Assembly (NCBI GenBank): GCA_030620125.1
Contig: JAUXFI010000003.1
Coordinates: 1-24,772, forward strand
Direction of reading: 5' to 3'
From: Anaerolineae bacterium
GTDB lineage: Bacteria; Chloroflexota; Anaerolineae; B4-G1
DNA length: 24,772 nt
The translations under genes and the position numbers were made by a program. The notes beneath the pieces are model-generated. The model made no database searches, had not been told where the DNA came from, and worked only from the letters and a program-made list of their open reading frames with translations. This document shows positions 22,849 through 24,772 of the stretch, piece after piece (position 1 is the stretch's first letter; every line of letters begins with the position of its first letter).

Positions 22849-23789
22849 CAAGGCACACTAAAGCGGAAGAAGCGGAACAGAAAGCCGCGCAAGAGATCAG
22901 CAGGCTCCAGGAACTGGCTTATGAGCTCCAGGTCGAGCAGGCCATGACCAGGGAGGTAATCACCGTTTCCCCTCGTTCCACTATGGCCGAATTTGGCCAA
23001 GTACTACGCGCTAACCGCATCTCAGGGACACCGGTGGTCGAGGCAGGGCGGATGATCGGTATCATCAGCATCGAGGACCTGGTCAAAGCCCTGGCAGCCG
23101 GGGAGCCGGACGCCACGGTGGGCAAGAAGATGACCCCTATCCCGGTGACGCTCCGCGCCGACGAACCCCTCGTGCATGCCGTGAGCAAGTTCACAAAGCT
23201 CCGGTTCGGCCGTTTCCCTGTCGTCAACCGGGAGGGAGACCTGGTCGGCATTATCACTCCGGGGAACATCGTGCAGACGATGCTCAAGCGGCTGGAGGTG
23301 GACTATCGCGAGGAGGGGATCCACCGCTATCGCGCCAGTCACATCTTTGAGGATATTATCGCTGATGATATTGCCCTCGTCTTTGGCTATCGTGTGCCCG
23401 CCGGGGACATCAGTTGTGCCGGTGAGGCTTCCAGCGGGCTCCGGCGGACGTTGAGCAGGTTGGGTATTCACCCCCAGGTGATCCGCCGTGTCGCCGTCGC
23501 CACCTACGAAGCGGAGATGAACGTCGTGATCTTTACCGACGGAGGCGAGATCGTCGCCGAAGTGCGGCCCGACCGTGTCAAGATCGAGGTGCTGGACAAA
23601 GGCCCTGGGATCCCTGACATCGAGCAGGCTATGCAGCCGGGCTTCTCTACTGCCCCCCCCTGGGTACAGGAAATGGGTTTCGGCGCAGGAATGGGTCTGC
23701 CCAACATCCACGCTTGCGCCGATGAGATGAAGTTGGAGTCCACGGTGGGAATTGGGACTCACTTGGAAATCGTCATATACACTCAGTAG
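22845..23789 (+). CDS. CBS-CBS-HATPase (anti-sigma/RsbW-like) regulatory protein
   Basis: This 314-residue cytoplasmic protein has a short N-terminal helix, two CBS domains (about 34-85 and 92-150) that usually bind adenine nucleotides, and a GHKL ATPase domain (about 175-314). The ATPase shows an N box with E222 and N226, a G1 box DKGPGIPD (251-258) and a G2 box GAGMGLPNI (280-288). No phospho-acceptor histidine domain is present, so it resembles RsbW/SpoIIAB-type serine kinases rather than a two-component kinase. The CBS pair may sense energy charge. It starts with GTG overlapping the upstream stop, with GAGGAAAA as ribosome binding site. The next gene is an iron-sulfur hydrogenase-type subunit, which suggests control of redox metabolism. 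Confidence 0.92.
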   Translation: MTRHTKAEEAEQKAAQEISRLQELAYELQVEQAMTREVITVSPRSTMAEFGQVLRANRISGTPVVEAGRMIGIISIEDLVKALAAGEPDATVGKKMTPIPVTLRADEPLVHAVSKFTKLRFGRFPVVNREGDLVGIITPGNIVQTMLKRLEVDYREEGIHRYRASHIFEDIIADDIALVFGYRVPAGDISCAGEASSGLRRTLSRLGIHPQVIRRVAVATYEAEMNVVIFTDGGEIVAEVRPDRVKIEVLDKGPGIPDIEQAMQPGFSTAPPWVQEMGFGAGMGLPNIHACADEMKLESTVGIGTHLEIVIYTQ

Positions 23790-23796
23790 GGTTGGG

Positions 23797-23864
23797 AGAT
23801 TGGTATATTGGTAAACTGGTAGATTGCTTACCGAAGCGCCAGTCCCCAATCTACTAATCTACCA
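23797..23864. repeat. Cluster of GGTAGATTG-type repeats
   Basis: The gap after the CBS-HATPase gene holds degenerate near-repeats (AGATTGG, TATTGG, TGGTAGATTG) followed by complementary copies CAATCTA and AATCTACCA (23847-23864). TGGTAGATT at 23818-23826 pairs with AATCTACCA at 23856-23864. These match the repeat family at 8794-8825 and 10861-10872. Confidence 0.65.
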
Positions 23865-23985
23865 GGGTCTCTGGGAGTTTGCAGGGTGGACACATCGGAC
23901 TCCCGAACTTGTTCGGATTCATTGCGTCACACCCCCAACAAGTTGGGGACTCCAACACCTCGACCCTGCGAAATCCCAAAGAGCC
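23865..23985. repeat. Nested palindromic element
   Basis: The outer arms 23865-23887 and 23963-23985 are imperfect complements. The inner arms 23897-23916 and 23934-23953 match at 17 of 20 positions, and all three mismatches are G/C swaps. Each inner arm is also a palindrome alone: CCGAACTTGTTCGG at 23903-23916 and CCCCAACAAGTTGGGG at 23933-23948. The element has no coding capacity. It resembles a MITE-like or REP-like repeat and could also act as a transcription barrier. Confidence 0.75.
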
Positions 23986-24017
23986 ATCTACCAATAATCC
24001 AACACGAGGAGACTGAT

Positions 24018-24772
24018 ATGAGCCTAATGATCCTGGACAAAGGGGCGCTTGCTCCGCTGGTCAAAGCGCTGATGGCCAACTATCAGGTCATCGGGCCGCA
24101 GGCGAAGGGACCCCAGTTCGCCTTCGGACCGATCACTGACCCGGCTCAACTGCGACTTGACTACAACACGACCATCCTGCCACCCAAGAAAGTACTGCAG
24201 CCCCCGCAAGAGCGGCTGGCGACTTTCACTCTTCCCTCCCGCAGTCGGGGGGGACAAGAGGGGGGGCAGGAGCCACAGGTAAAGCCAGTCTTCGAGGCTG
24301 GCCCGACAGTGCTCCTGGGTGTGCATACGTGCGACCTGCACGCTATCCGGCTGCTGGACCGGGCCTTTTCGCAGGACTATCCCGACGCTCACTACCTGGA
24401 GCGGAGGCGGCAGACCACCATTGTCAGCCTAGAGTGCCTGGAGCCCTGCGACGAACATTCCTTCTGCAAGAGCATGGGGACGCTGACCGCCGACGAAGGG
24501 TACGACCTGCACTTGACCGACATGGGACCGGCTTACGCGGTGGACGTAGCGACGGAGGCCGGGGAGAAACTGCTCTCTCGCTACGGAACCGCTGGCGAGG
24601 CCACCGACGCCGACGTGCGCCGTCTCAATGGGGTACTCGGCGCCAAGTGGCCCCGTTTCACCTACCGCCTGGACTTTGACGCCGCCGAACTGCCGGCCCT
24701 GCTGGGCGCTGCCTACGACCATCCCTTGTGGGATGAACTGGGGGAGCGTTGCCTATCTTGCGGTTCGTGCAC
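24018..24772 (+). CDS. 4Fe-4S hydrogenase/sulfhydrogenase beta-type subunit, 3' end outside window
   Basis: The frame is open from the ATG at 24018 to the window end, giving 251 residues of a longer protein. GAGGAG sits 6 bp upstream. The sequence fits the family of iron-sulfur subunits called HydB/sulfhydrogenase beta or AsrA-like: NTTILPPKKVLQPPQERL, VLLGVHTCDLHAIRLLDRAF, FCKSMGTL and YDLHLTDMG. At the cut, the first cluster motif CLSCGSC (C245, C248, C251) begins. Such subunits pass electrons between a catalytic hydrogenase or sulfite reductase and a flavin subunit. A Gly/Gln-rich insert at about residues 75-88 is encoded by two runs of seven G (24247-24253 and 24260-24266). The exact enzyme depends on genes beyond the window. 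Confidence 0.85.
   Translation, partial: MSLMILDKGALAPLVKALMANYQVIGPQAKGPQFAFGPITDPAQLRLDYNTTILPPKKVLQPPQERLATFTLPSRSRGGQEGGQEPQVKPVFEAGPTVLLGVHTCDLHAIRLLDRAFSQDYPDAHYLERRRQTTIVSLECLEPCDEHSFCKSMGTLTADEGYDLHLTDMGPAYAVDVATEAGEKLLSRYGTAGEATDADVRRLNGVLGAKWPRFTYRLDFDAAELPALLGAAYDHPLWDELGERCLSCGSC

Overview
The window looks like bacterial chromosome from a GC-rich, probably monoderm Chloroflexota (Anaerolineae-like) organism. This lineage call is an inference from gene style: single-protein response regulators fused to unusual outputs, a lone TadZ/CpaE-like ATPase behind a receiver domain, Thr/Pro-rich linkers on wall proteins, an immune-inhibitor-A-like lipoprotein, and DRTGG and CBS-ATPase proteins beside a hydrogenase-type iron-sulfur subunit. 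I saw no rRNA, tRNA, CRISPR array, transposase, phage gene or plasmid gene. Genes are closely packed, most have clear GGAGG-type ribosome binding sites, and several gaps contain good sigma-70-like promoters with 16-17 bp spacers.

Left part (1-7787). A minus-strand response regulator with a roadblock-like C-terminus is divergent from a six-gene plus-strand run with gaps of 3-35 bp. The run encodes signal peptidase I (lepB), deoxyribose-phosphate aldolase (deoC), an unrecognised 174-residue protein, a receiver-TadZ-like ATPase, an HExxH lipoprotein metallopeptidase, and a receiver-GAF-adenylate cyclase.

Cell wall block (7796-11721, minus). One apparent operon reads membrane-anchored N-acetylmuramoyl-L-alanine amidase, then a glycosidase-like/M23 peptidase fusion with two tandem C-terminal repeats, then a membrane-anchored L,D-transpeptidase. 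Three peptidoglycan-active proteins are therefore made together. A short inverted repeat (TTGGTAGATTGG type) recurs in the gaps.

Purine block (11809-14997, plus). xpt, guaA and a polytopic membrane protein form a run from a strong promoter with a very short leader, so there is no purine riboswitch. guaA carries four exact tandem copies of a 7-mer inside its coding sequence.

Middle (15005-20781). An 86-residue protein and a degenerate PP2C-like/transmembrane/beta-propeller protein are followed by an LCP-family (LytR-CpsA-Psr) enzyme with a structured leader of about 100 nt. A convergent gene for an unrecognised 469-residue protein comes next, and a shared terminator hairpin separates the two.

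Right part (20701-24772, plus). This holds a two-LysM lipoprotein, a SPOUT (TrmH/SpoU) RNA methyltransferase, and a translationally coupled pair of DRTGG protein and CBS-CBS-HATPase protein. A 228-bp gap built of nested inverted repeats then precedes a 4Fe-4S hydrogenase/sulfhydrogenase beta-type subunit, which is cut by the window end.
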